Below, piece by piece: positions 24,701 to 36,700 of a DNA stretch of 64,000 nucleotides. The notes under the pieces are model-generated. The model was not told the origin of the DNA, did not search any database, and saw only the letters and a list, made by a program, of their open reading frames with translations. Every line of letters begins with the position of its first letter. The first letter of the stretch is position 1. This DNA is from Imbricaverruca yamaguchii (lineage: Eukaryota; Arthropoda; Thecostraca; Neoverrucidae), in assembly GCA_034440575.1 (NCBI GenBank), contig JAOTOL010001373.1, positions 1-64,000 of the forward strand, in the 5' to 3' direction. A program made the position numbers and the translations under genes.

Positions 24701-27700
24701 GTGGTGAGTCGCCTGGCCAGACGGCTACGCCACCTCGGTGGGGGGAAAGGCCACAGTGTCCCCGTTGTTCGGAAACTCGTTGGGCGCGCCACATACTGTT
24801 CCACTACTTCGCGCGGGAGTGGACACCGTTTTACGGAAGAATCCTGAGTTGCCCGACGTGTGAAGACATTCTGGAGAGCATTTCAAAACTCGGGGAACCT
24901 GTTCGGTCACCTTTCGACGATTGGGATTTGATTTAAGGTCACGCGTACGCCGAGGTAATAACCGTGCAAGCAGTGAAGCGTGATGAAATGTCGTGGGCGC
25001 GAGTGATGAAGACCGATCGACGCGCTCTCGGGCCCAAATGGCTAGCTAGCGAGCGCTTGTTCAGACGGGGCCAGCGAATGCGCCTGCTCCCACCGGCGAC
25101 GCCAGTTCAGACCAGTGTCCTGAAATTACTTCACCGTCAACTGTGTTGACGAAGAAAGAAGTTGCTCGGGTTTAGTGAAAGATTGGAAGAAAATAAAGGA
25201 TCTCCACTTGAGGATTAAAAAAGCAGAATGCCTTTCACTTCAGTCACATGCGTTTTACATTATTTAGCAGTTATGTGATGATGACTGCCCACACATCATG
25301 TGGCAAAATGGTAAAAACCTAAGACAATGGTGAAATAGCTCAATTCCATTAACTGTGAATTGCCAGGCCAGATTTTCAATTATTTACACTGGTTCAGACT
25401 GAACCTTGTCGGTTCGGAGAGGTTTCATAGATTTGTCTATGGTCAGAACATTGATTATGCAAAACTATGTGCCAATATACCTGTGAAAGTATTCATTGCT
25501 TTGGATGTGTGCGAATGCACCGAAGTTTCCAGTCTGTAAGATGCATTGCATGGGCGCAACATGATCATCGTTGTCGACGCGCCCTAAAGCCAAAATAACT
25601 AACTGAGATGCATTGCAGCACATTAGAAGTATTACTGCAGCCTTTGACTTGATGTGTTAGATCCAACTTGTATGCACATGGCGTTCACAATTGGGTATAA
25701 ACGAAGTACAAAGTTAGCCTTCAGACGGATTAGGGTGCATTGGCTGACGATGGCCCCTCTGGTATCCAGTATCCGACGGCGGCGCCGTCAGCCTGCGTGG
25801 TGTTGACGGTGGCGCCTCTGCCGGCCAGGGACACTCTGCTGCTGGAGGCTGGCCTGCTGGCGGCGCTGCTGGCGCCGCTGTTTCCGTGGCAGCGCGACCA
25901 GCCGTGGGACGCGCTGGGCCTGTTCCTGGTGCGGTGGCTGCTGTTCCGCGTCACCTTCGGCGGCGGCATGGCCAAGCTGCTCAGTCGGTGCCCTACCTGG
26001 TGGGGGCTCACAGGTCAGGTGGGGGCTCACAGGTCAGGTGGAGGCTCACAGGTCAGGTAGGGGATCATGGGTCAGGTGGGGGATCACAGGTCAGGTGGGG
26101 GATCACGGGTCAGGTGGGGCTCAGGTCAGGTAGGGGATCATGGGTCAGGTGGGGGATCACAGGTCAGATGGGGGCTCACGGGTCAGGTGGGGGTCAGGTC
26201 AGGTGGGGGTCACATGGGTCAGGTGGGGGCTCATGGGTCAGGTGGGGGCTCACAGGTCAGGTGGGGGTTGGTCAGGTGGGGGTCACAGGTCAGGTGGGGG
26301 CTCACAGGTCAGGTGGGGGATCACGGGTCAGGTGGGGGCTCACGGGTCAGGTGGGGGCTCACGGGTCAGGTGGGGGATCACAGGTCAGGTGGGGGCTCAC
26401 AGGTCAGGTGGGGCTCACAAGTCAGGTGGGGCTCACAGGTCAGGCAGGGGATCATGGGTCAGGTGGGGGATCACAGGTCAGGTGGGGGATGACGGGTCAG
26501 GTGGGGGTTACAGGTCAGATGGGGCTCACATGTCAGGTGGGGGCTCACAGGTCAGGTGGGGGTTACAGGTCAGATGGGGCTCACATGTCAGGTGGGGGCT
26601 CACAGGTCAAGTGGGGGCTCACAGGTCAGGTCGGGGTTCACAGATCAGATGTGGCTCACAGGTCAGGTGGGGGCTCCCAGGTCGGGTGGGGCTCACAGGT
26701 CAGCATGGGAGTGCATGATGAGTCATTGGATGTGAGGTGTGTGCTCAAAGCACGTCATGAGGCTGGGGAAAGTGGTAGGTGTCTGGCGAGTGATAGCACG
26801 TGGGGTGCGCGTCCCAAGTGGGGCATAACACGTGGGATGCGTGTCCAGGGAGCCGTAGCATGCGGGTGCGTATCCATGGCGAGTCATAGCACGTGGGGTG
26901 CGTATCCTGGGCGAGTCATAGCAGGTGGTGCGCATCTAGGGAGAGTCAGACAGGTCAAACTTTTAGCCCGGCTGAGTCGCGGGTAACGGAACCGTCCGTG
27001 CTGACCTATGAGGCAGGAAGAATGGGCGCTGCATGACCGACGCAGTCGATGTCACCCCTAAACTCCAATAACTATGAGACATGTGTTTGAGTTGGTATTT
27101 TAGCTACTCCCCCCCCGAGATGAGGCTGGTTGAACGAAGTATTCCGTTTGCATGCTCTTGACATCGGACAGTGAATCCAGCTTAGTTTCATAACCAGGAT
27201 CTGGTAACTACATCTGCGACCAGGCTACTGACCGTGCCCTGCCATTGATCCATGCGATCCAACCCGGAAGGCCACCCAAAAGAGGCTGCTACTGCTACTC
27301 GGCTGCTACTCGGCTACTACTTCACTGCTACTCGGCACAAATGTGCCGAGTAGCAGTGAACATTTGTCTATAACAAAAGCGCGAGTGGGGATCAAAATTT
27401 CCCCCTATTAGGATGAATTGAGAGTTCTACCGCACTGGGGACGAGTAGTCTGGGGGCAAGCTGCCCAGCTCACAATCGAAAGGCTGTGGGTTCGAGTCTC
27501 ACCTGTCGCCACCCTTCGCCCGCGACCAATCGGCGTGAGAGATTGGCGACGCTGCGTGACTCGACGGTCGACGTGTCGTAAAACCAAAAACCGACCAAAA
27601 ACCGACCGACTCTGTCGCACCACGCAGCCGGACGGTCGGCACCGGTGCAGGTGTCATCACTTGCAGGTGCAGGCTTGCAGGTGCAGCGGTGTGCTGCCGG

Positions 27701-30700
27701 ACTGCTGCGCGCTCGTTTTGGTCGATGCGCCCTAAAGCCCAATACCTAGCCAACTGACGGCGGTTGCTCTTACTGTTCCACTGTTGCACTGATGTTACTC
27801 CCGTTTCACTGTTTCACCGGTGTTTGCTTGTGCTTGCTCTTTCTGTCACTATTTCGCTGATGTTTCTCCCGTTTCACTGTTTCACCGGTGTTTGCTTGCG
27901 TTTGCTCTTTCTGTTTCACTGTTTCGCTGATGTTACTCCCGTTTCACCGTTTCACTGATGTTTGCTTGTGCTTGCTTTTTCTCTTTTACTGTTTGACTGA
28001 TGATATCTGCCCGATTCTGAATCTTCGTGTACTACTGTTGGCACCAGTCATCCTAAGCTGTCAATCTAACGTTGTTGTGGGCGCTGTATGACCGAAGCAG
28101 TCGAAGCGCCCCGAAGCCCAAATAACCAACCAACCAACTGACGGCGCTGTTTGAGAGCCACCAACCCACTAACCAACTGACGGCGGTGTTTGAGAGCCAC
28201 TAACCCACTAGCCGACTGCTGGCGGTGTTTGAGAGCCACTGACCGACTGGCGGCGCTGTTTGAGCAGCTCTGGAGACGCTGTTCGAGAGCCACTGGCTGC
28301 CGACGCCGCTCGCCTGGTACGCGCACCAGCTGCCCGGCTGGCTGCTGCAGGCGGGCGTCGTCGGCGTCCTGGTCGTCCAGATCGCCGTGCCGTTCCTCTT
28401 CTTCGCGCCGGTCCGCCGCCTCCGGCTGTTCGCCTTCTGGTGTCAGGTGAGAGGTCGTCCGCCTCTCCAGGTGAGAGGTGGTCCGTTTGAGGTGAGAGGT
28501 GGTCCGCCCCAGGTGAGAGGTGGTCCGCCACAGGTGAGAGGTGGTCCGCAGGTGGTCCGCCTTCCAGGTGAAGGTGGTCCGCCTCAGGTAGAGGTGGGGT
28601 GAGAGGTGGTCCGCCTCAGGTGAGACGTGGTCCCTCTCCAGGTGAGAGGTGGTCCGCCTCAGGTGAGAGGTGGTCCGCCTCAGGTGAGAGGTGGTCCGCC
28701 TCAGGTGAGAGGTGGTCCGCCCTCAGGTGGGTGGTCCCCTCAGGTGAGAGGTGGTCCGCCTACAGGTGAGAGGTGGTCCGCCCTAGGTGAGAGGTGGTCC
28801 GCCTCAGGTGAGAGGTGGTCCGCCTCAGGTGAGAGGTGGTCCGCCTTCAGGTGAGAGGTGGTCCGCCTCTCCAGGTGAGAGGTGGTCCGCCTCAGGTGAG
28901 AGGTGGTCCGCCCTCCAGGTGAGAGGTGGTCCGCCTTCCAGGTGAGAGGTGGTCCGCCTCCAGGTGAGAGGTGGTCCGCCTCCAGGTGAGAGGTGGTCCC
29001 TCTCCAGGTGAGACGTGATGCCCTCTCCAGGTGAGAGGTGGTCCGCCTCAGGTGAGGTGGTCCGCCCCAGGTGAGACGTGGTGCCCTCTCCAGGTGAGAG
29101 GTGGTCCGCCTCCAGGTGAGAGGTGGTCCGCCTCTCCAGGTGAGAGGTGGTCCGCCCCAGGTGAGAGGTGGTCCGCCTCAGGTGAGAGGTGGTCCGCCTC
29201 AGGTGAGAGGTGGTCCGCCCCAGGTGAGAGGTGGTCCGCCTCAGGTGAGAGGTGGTCCGCGTCAGGTGAGAGGTGGTCCGCCTCAGGTGAGAAGCGATCA
29301 CCTCTCCAGGTGGGAAGTGATCCCCTTCAGGTGAGCCGGGGATGGCCGAGTGGTTGAGGTGTTGGCCTCTGGGTGCCAAAGGTTCCGAGTTCGACATTCA
29401 CACCGCTCGGGACATTTCCCAATCCCGCGGCCCACCGGCGAAGCAGTGGGGACATTATTAGTTGTGCTCGTGCATACAGTGCGTCGAGAACCACCCAATA
29501 ATCAAAAACATAATCGGCCAACAGGACCCATTGAAAGGTGTAATGAAATTCTTACCAACCTATATGAATAAATAAGTATATATATGTCTTAAAAATCACT
29601 CACTCACTCATCTCTCTCCCCCCTTGGTTTCAGTTAGCTATGGCTGTTCACAAAACAGTGCGGGAATGTGATTTGCGTCGGAAGCCCGCCAACGCGCACG
29701 CGATTCTGTGACGTCTGTGCCGATTTTGTTTTGGGCACATTACTATGGCGCCGCCCACACTGTTTTGTCGGTGGGCCGGGTGGAAATGTCTTAGTGGCGC
29801 TAGAGTCGAACCGGGACCTGTACGACACCTTAACCACTCGGCCATCCCGCCCTGTGCCGATCTTGGCGACAGCGCCGTTTCACTGTTCCTGACGCAATCC
29901 ACGACGCCGCCACCACCACCGCCTGAAGCGGAATAGCGGTAGTGCGCTGATGCGGAAATCCGGTATAGCAGTGACGCAATGTTGCGGTACAGCAGTAATG
30001 TAGTAACGCGGTATTATGACAATGCAGTAAGGCGGTATAGCGGTAGGGCAGTAATGTGGAATAATGGTAATACGGTAATGCAGTACAGCGGTTACGCGAT
30101 ATAGCGGTAATGCGGTATGGCGGTAATGCGACATGGTAGTAATGCGGTATGGCGCTTATGCGATATAGTGGTAATGCGGTATAGTGCTTATGCGTTATAG
30201 TGGTAATGCGGTATGGCGGTATTGTGACATAGTAGTAATGCGGTATGGCGGTAATGCGACATGGTGGTAATGCGGTATGGCACTTATGCGATATAGTGGT
30301 AATGCGGTATAGTGCTTATGCGTTATAGTGGTAATGCGGCATAGCGCTTCTGCGATATAGTGGTAATGCGGTATAGCGCTTCTGCGACATGGTAATGCGG
30401 TATAGAGGTAATGCGTTATAGTGGTACTGCTGTAATGCAGTATTGCAGTCCGGCAGTGTGATGGCGATGCGGTGCCCGGTTTACTGTGACGTCATCGTTT
30501 GGCGTCCAGGTGTTCCTGCAGACGGCCGCCATGGCCACGGGCAACTGCAGCTTCTACAACGCGCTCGTCCTGGTGCTCTGCCTGTCGCTGGTCGACGACG
30601 ACTGGCTCACCGGGAAACGCCAAGGTAGGCGCGGTTGGGCGTGTTTTTCGTGTGCTCGTCTCTGCTTGTCGCTGGTCGACGACATATGGCTGGCCGGGAA

Positions 30701-33700
30701 ACGCCAAGGTAGGCGCGGTTGGGCGTGTTTTTCGTGTGCTCGTCTCTGCTTGTCGCTGGTCGACGACATATGGCTGGCCGGGAAACGCCAAGGTAGGCAC
30801 GGTTTGGCGTCTTTTTTTATGCGCTCGTCTCTGTCTTTCGCTAGCTGACGACATATGGCTGGCCGGGAAACGCCAAGTTAGGCACGGTTTGGGGTATTTT
30901 TGATGCGCTCGTCTCTGTCTGTATGCTTGATTCGTTTCAGATCGGCAACGGGGGTTCGTTCGAAGTTTTGTTGGTGTCAGTTAGGTGTGCAATTCTACAA
31001 TTGTGTGGTGCGTGGGATCTATATGTTGGTGTAATGCATTCAAATGTGAGCTTTTGTGAGTCGTGGTGACACTAGTTACCAGTTAGCAGTCCTGCAGAAG
31101 TGTGAGTGCGTCTGTCCTAACAGCCGGGCTGGCGGCCGTATAGGATACTGGTCTGGTAATTGATTAGCCATCGATGGAATCTGTAGAACCGTGAGCTCCA
31201 ATTCGTAGCTTCGGCGATATTGTGGCTCACCAGCGTGCCCAAGACTACATGAGTGTCATTCGTCTGTTATGAAACAAAGAAGCCGAAAATGATGGTGCAT
31301 GGCTGAGGTGCGATCTGGGAACATTCAACGCTTACATGCCGTGGTATTGGACAACACTTACATGCGAAATTTTAATGAAAGGGAAGTCAGTCACGAGACC
31401 CCCCCCCCCCCGCCCCCAGTTTCAAAGACGCTACCGTTAACTAATCCACCAGGGAAGAATATCACATAAGAAATCACCTTTTATGGTTTAGAAGATTGGC
31501 TATTGGCAGAATCACTTATGTACTCACCATACATGCTTGTTCCAGCCGTCTGAGGTTGAACGGGACAGGACAGTGCTAGTTCCGGGTCAAGCAGGGTTGC
31601 AAAAATATCGATCCTGTTTTTGGCACTCCGTTACAGTGTTCAAGATTCACTTGGGGGTCCAAACTGAGATTAGGACGTGTCACAGATTTGAAGAAAAATG
31701 GCCTATCAATTTTCAAGTATCCAACAAACAAACAAACAAACAAAAAACACAACCTTCAATATTGCGACGTACAAATCCAAACCTGGCGCCACTGCAGGTG
31801 TCGGAGGTGTTTGTTCGCCGTTTTTCGTCGCCGGCCCGCTGGCTGATATTCTTCCTGTTTGCTCGCCACTGATATTTTCCGTGTGGGTAGCTCGCCAGCT
31901 GATATTCTTCCGTGTGCTGGTAGCTCGCCAGCTGATATTCTTCCGTGTGCTGGTAGCTCGCCAGCTGATATTTATCCGTGTGCTGGTAGCTCGCCAGCTG
32001 ATATTTCTCCGTGTGCTGGTAGCTCGCCAGCTGATATTCCTCCGTGTGCTGGTAGCTCGCCAGCTGATATTTCTCCGTGTGCTGGTAGCTCGCCAGCTGA
32101 TATTTATCCGTGTGCTGGTAGCTCGCCAGCTGATATTTCTCCGTGTGCTGGTAGCTCGCCAGCTGATATTTATCCGTGTGCTGGTAGCTCGCCAGCTGAT
32201 ATTTATCCGTGTGCTGTTGTCAGCTGGCGGCGGCGTTAACGGCGCGCTGACGACGCTGGCGACGTTCGCGGCGTACGCGGCGCTCCTGCTGTCGACCGTC
32301 TCGCTGTTCGAGCTGCGGCTGGACTACACGGGCCTGGCGTCCCGCACTGGTGAGCAACTGACCCGACCTGACCTGACCTGACCCGACCTGACCCGACCCG
32401 ACCTGACCCGACTCAACCTGACCTGACCTGACCTGACCCGACCTGACCCGACCTTACCATGACCCGACCTGACCTGACCTGACCTGACCCGACCTGACCT
32501 GACCCGACCAGACCTGACGTCTTCTCTCGTGGACTCGGTTGGTTGGTTGGTTGTGGCTTTACAACACACTCAGTAGCTGAGGCCGCATTGCGTCGCCCGC
32601 CTCTCGACCTGACAATTTTGTCAGGTCACAACTTGTCAGGGCACCGGATGCCGTCCCTGGCAGGAGGGCGGGCATCGTTCGCATGGACTCGCCGCTGGCC
32701 CGTCTGCGGACGGTGGTCTGTGGAGCGGGGACGAGTGGTCTAGGTGTAAGTTGCTCGTCTCACAATCGAAAGGTTGTGGGTTCGAGTCTCACCTGTCGCT
32801 ACTCGTCGCCCACGACCAATCGGCGTGAGAGATTGGCGACGCTACGTGTCTCAACGGTAGATGTGTCGTAAAACCAATAACCAACCAGTTGTCTGTGAAG
32901 CGTTTTATTTCCTGCTGAGTTTTCGTGTCGTTTCTGATCTCTTTATTCGCTAAAGGACCAGTGCAGTCGATGCGCCTTAAAGCCTCCCCCTATCTTTATT
33001 CCAGTCTTTTTCTTGCGCTTTCAACTTCTGACCATTCGTCTGGCTCGGGATCTGATCGCGTGCTGTCTCTGACCTTGGTTCTCATTATCCGTCTGTGTAG
33101 TGACCGCAATGAGCACATGTTCACCCCATTTGCCCAATTGTCCATGCGTTCTTGGTGTGGTGACCGTTTTAGCTGCGCATTCCACTTTCATACACCAACT
33201 GAGTGAGGACTATCTGATTGAAACCATCTGATTGAAACCATCCGAGTGAACACTATCTGCGAGAATACCATTTGAGAGAGCACACATCTGAGAGAACACA
33301 GTCTGAGTGAATATGGGCGCTGTATGACCGAAGCAATCGATGCGCCCCTAAGCCCAAATAACCAACCAACCAACAGTCTGAGTGAACACCATCTGAATGA
33401 ACAGACATCTGAGAGAGCACCATGTAAAAGAGAGAGCACACGTCTCACCACGCCACTATGCTCGCACACATGCGAGATGCGACTCCTGAAAGAGCGCGAC
33501 GCTCTTATTTGACCGTGTTTGGTCCGTATCCTGTGGGAGAAGTTTAGTCCTACCAGCGTAGATTCTCAGCTGAGTCAATTAACCCAGCAAGCTTCCGGAG
33601 CTCGTAACCGAGGGGTGAAGAGAGGGAAGATGTGGATGAAGGGAGAGACTGCGTACCTGCTGATGCTCTTGCATTAAAGAAGTTGTATGCAGAAGCGTTG

Positions 33701-36700
33701 TATTCAGACCAGTCGTATATACAAGTAAACGTTGTAAACATGTCAAATTGTACGAAGAGCAGTTTGAGGTTTGCTGTTGTTTGTTTATCGGGTGGTTCAC
33801 GACGCACTCTATTCACCTTCACGGCTAGTGGCGCCGCCCACACTATTTCGCCGGTGCGCCGCGGGATTGGGAAATCTCCCGAGCGGCGCTAGTGTCGAAC
33901 CCGGGACCTTTGGTACCCAGAGCCCAACACCTCAACCACTCGGCCGTCCCCGCGCCAACGGTTTGAGGTTGCATGGCCACGCTATATATGCTAGGGTCGC
34001 TGCAGGCATTACGCGCTGGGTGTGGTCGCCGCTCGGGTGGGCGAGACAGCAGGCGCGTTGTGATAGCTGCTTAGGCGCTTCGCGCGCCTACGAATGTAGC
34101 ACGGGGGCGGGAATGGCCGAGTGGTTAAGGTGTCGGGCTATGAGTGCCAAAGGTCCCGGGTTCGACTCTAGCGCCACTCAGGACATTTCCCAATCCCGCG
34201 GCCCACCGGCGAAACAGTGTGGGCGGCGCCATTGGCCGTGACTGTGCATAAAGTGTGTCGTGAGCCAACCAATAAACAAACAAGGAAGGTAGCCCGCTCG
34301 TGGGTGAGCATTAAGTGAGCGGAACGCCTCCCGGGCCGCTCGAGCGTATCGTGCGTCGATGACGACGCCGCACTGGCTCCGCCGCTGCACGGCCGTGACC
34401 TCTGACCCAAGCGTTAAAATGCTGCTTTTTCGTTAGGTGTGAGATGTCCAGACACGTGCAGTAGAATGTCGAAATTCCCAATCGAAAACGGGGACGAGTG
34501 GTCTTGGGGTAAGTTGCTCGTCTCACAGTCGAAAGGTTGTGGGTTCGAGTCTTGCCTGTCGCTACTCTTCGTCCGCGACCAATCGGCGTGAGAGATAGGC
34601 GACGCCGCACGACGTGACGTTCGCTGTGTCGTGAAACCAATAACCAACCAACCCAATCGAATCGATGTCGTTTAGGGTATCGTTTTCCCACATCGTGCGT
34701 ATGTGTGCGTCTTTTTCGTTCATGTTGGGAAACACGTAATATAGTGATACTTTTAGGAATGATAAGAATGCAATGCTATCAGCGAATCGCATTGAACAGA
34801 ACACGACGTCATGGGCAATCTCTTGACCTGAAATTGCGTTCGGTACGAGATGTACATGTATCACAATCTTCAATGGTGAGCAAAACCATGATGCTCGCAC
34901 ACAAACCACCGTTAGAAAACAGGCATGGGGACTTCACAAACACACATCAAGAAACACGATGTCGGTACTTCTGGGGGAAGGATGTCTCGTCAGTATTCAG
35001 TTCGGAGACGAGTAGTCTATGGGTAAGTTGCCCGTCTCACGATCGAAAGATTGTGGGTTCGAGTCTCGCCTGTCGCTACTCTTAGCGCGCGACTAATCGG
35101 CGTGAGAGATCGGCTACGCTACATGACTCCACGGTCGATGTGTCGTAAAAAAATACAATCGCGACGCTACATGACTCAACGGTCGAATGGCCTTAAAACC
35201 AATAACCAACCGACTTCATAGCGACTGGTCGTGAAGCGAGATGTCGATATTCCATTGTGAGGGACGTCAATTCGTGTCGCATTCGTGTGACGTGTCGTAA
35301 GACCAACAACCACCACCAACTATCTGCAGTGTTCAGTTGGTGGTATATCTTGCCCAATTTCACATATTACTTACCACCGTCTGACCCTGTCGCCTGTGCC
35401 GGCAGCTCGACGACCGTGACCTCTGACCTCTGACCCCGTCGCCTGCGCCGGCAGCGTTCTCCAAGGCCGACTTCGAGGCGTTCGCGCAGCGCGCCGTTCC
35501 TGGCAGCGTGTTGCTGGCGGCGGCCGCCTTCCTGCTGTCGTCGGCTGAGGCGCTCACCGCAGGTGATGCCGGCGCAGTGGCGAGGAAATCCACCACGGCG
35601 CAGTGGCGAGGAAATCCACCACGGCGCAGTGGCGAGGAAATCCACCACGGCGCGGTGACGTGGCAATCCACCACGGCGCGGTGACGTGGCAGTCCACCAC
35701 GGCGCAGTGGCGAGGAAATCCACCACGGCGCAGTGGCGAGGAAATCCACCACGGCGCAGTGGCGAGGCAATCCACCACGGCGCAGTGGCGAGGAAATCCA
35801 CCACGGCGCAGTGGCGAGGAAATCCACCACGGCGCGGTGACGTGGCAATCCACCACGGCGCAGTGGCGAGGAAATCCACCACGGCACAGTCCACTACGGC
35901 ACAGTCCACCACGGCGCAGTACGCGCAGTCCACCACGGCACAATCCACTACGGCACAGTCCACTACGGCACAGTCCACCACGGCGCAGTGACGTGCACAG
36001 TCCACTACGGCACAGTCCATTACGGCACAGTCACTACGGCACAGTATACGAGCACAGTCCACTACGGCACAGTCCTCTACGGTGCAGTCCACTACGGCAC
36101 AGTCCACTACGGCACAGTCCACTACAGCACAGTCCACTACGGTGCAGTCCACTGCGGCACAGTCCACCACGGCACAGTCCACTACGGCACAGTCCACTAC
36201 GGCACAGTACACTACAGCACAGTTCACTGCGGCAGTCTACTACGGCACATTCCACTGCGGCACAATCCACCACGCCGCAGTTCACCATGGCACAGTACAC
36301 TACAACACAGTCCACTATAGTGCAGTCCACTACGGCACAGTCCACCACGGCACAATCCACTACGGCACACAGTCTACTGGGGCACAGAACACCACGGCAC
36401 AATCCGCAGTGTTTGCATGTCTGTGTGGTTAGAAACGTACGCATATAGCGTGATTCCATGCTGTTTTCATGCATACTGATATATAGACTTTATTTTGTTT
36501 ATACTTTAATTTGTTTATAACATATATAACATACTACGTACGTTATAAACACGTAGTGGAACTGTGGTCCTAACACCCGTTCCCTGACGATGGGTGCGCA
36601 TAGAGGCGTAACTGACGCCTCACGTCAGCGGCTGAATCTCTGAGCCGAGGACGCGGCTGTTTGACGTTGCTGACGTGCACCTCCCCTGCCTCAGCGCTGA

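Larger units (their letters stand above)
34413..35370 (+). mobile_element. dispersed element 'M' copy interrupted by SINEs
   Basis: Starts gcgttaaaatgctgctttttcgttaggtgt (two adjoining blocks). It continues after a SINE (34660-35005) with gatgtacatgtatcac and ggaaggatgtc, and ends after a second SINE with cttcatagcgactggtcgtg and gcgagatgtcgatatt. The order of blocks and the SINE position parallel 41425-42600. Confidence 0.5.

Noticed and set aside
23450..24936. Long open frames (over 400 codons) on both strands
   Set aside because: All arise from the 69/72-bp exon-3 donor array. The true frame of exon 3 is closed by TGA in every copy after the first.
35367..36448. Overlapping long frames on both strands in intron 8
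   Set aside because: 26- and 15-bp periodicity keeps several frames open at once. Composition is repetitive and no domain is seen.
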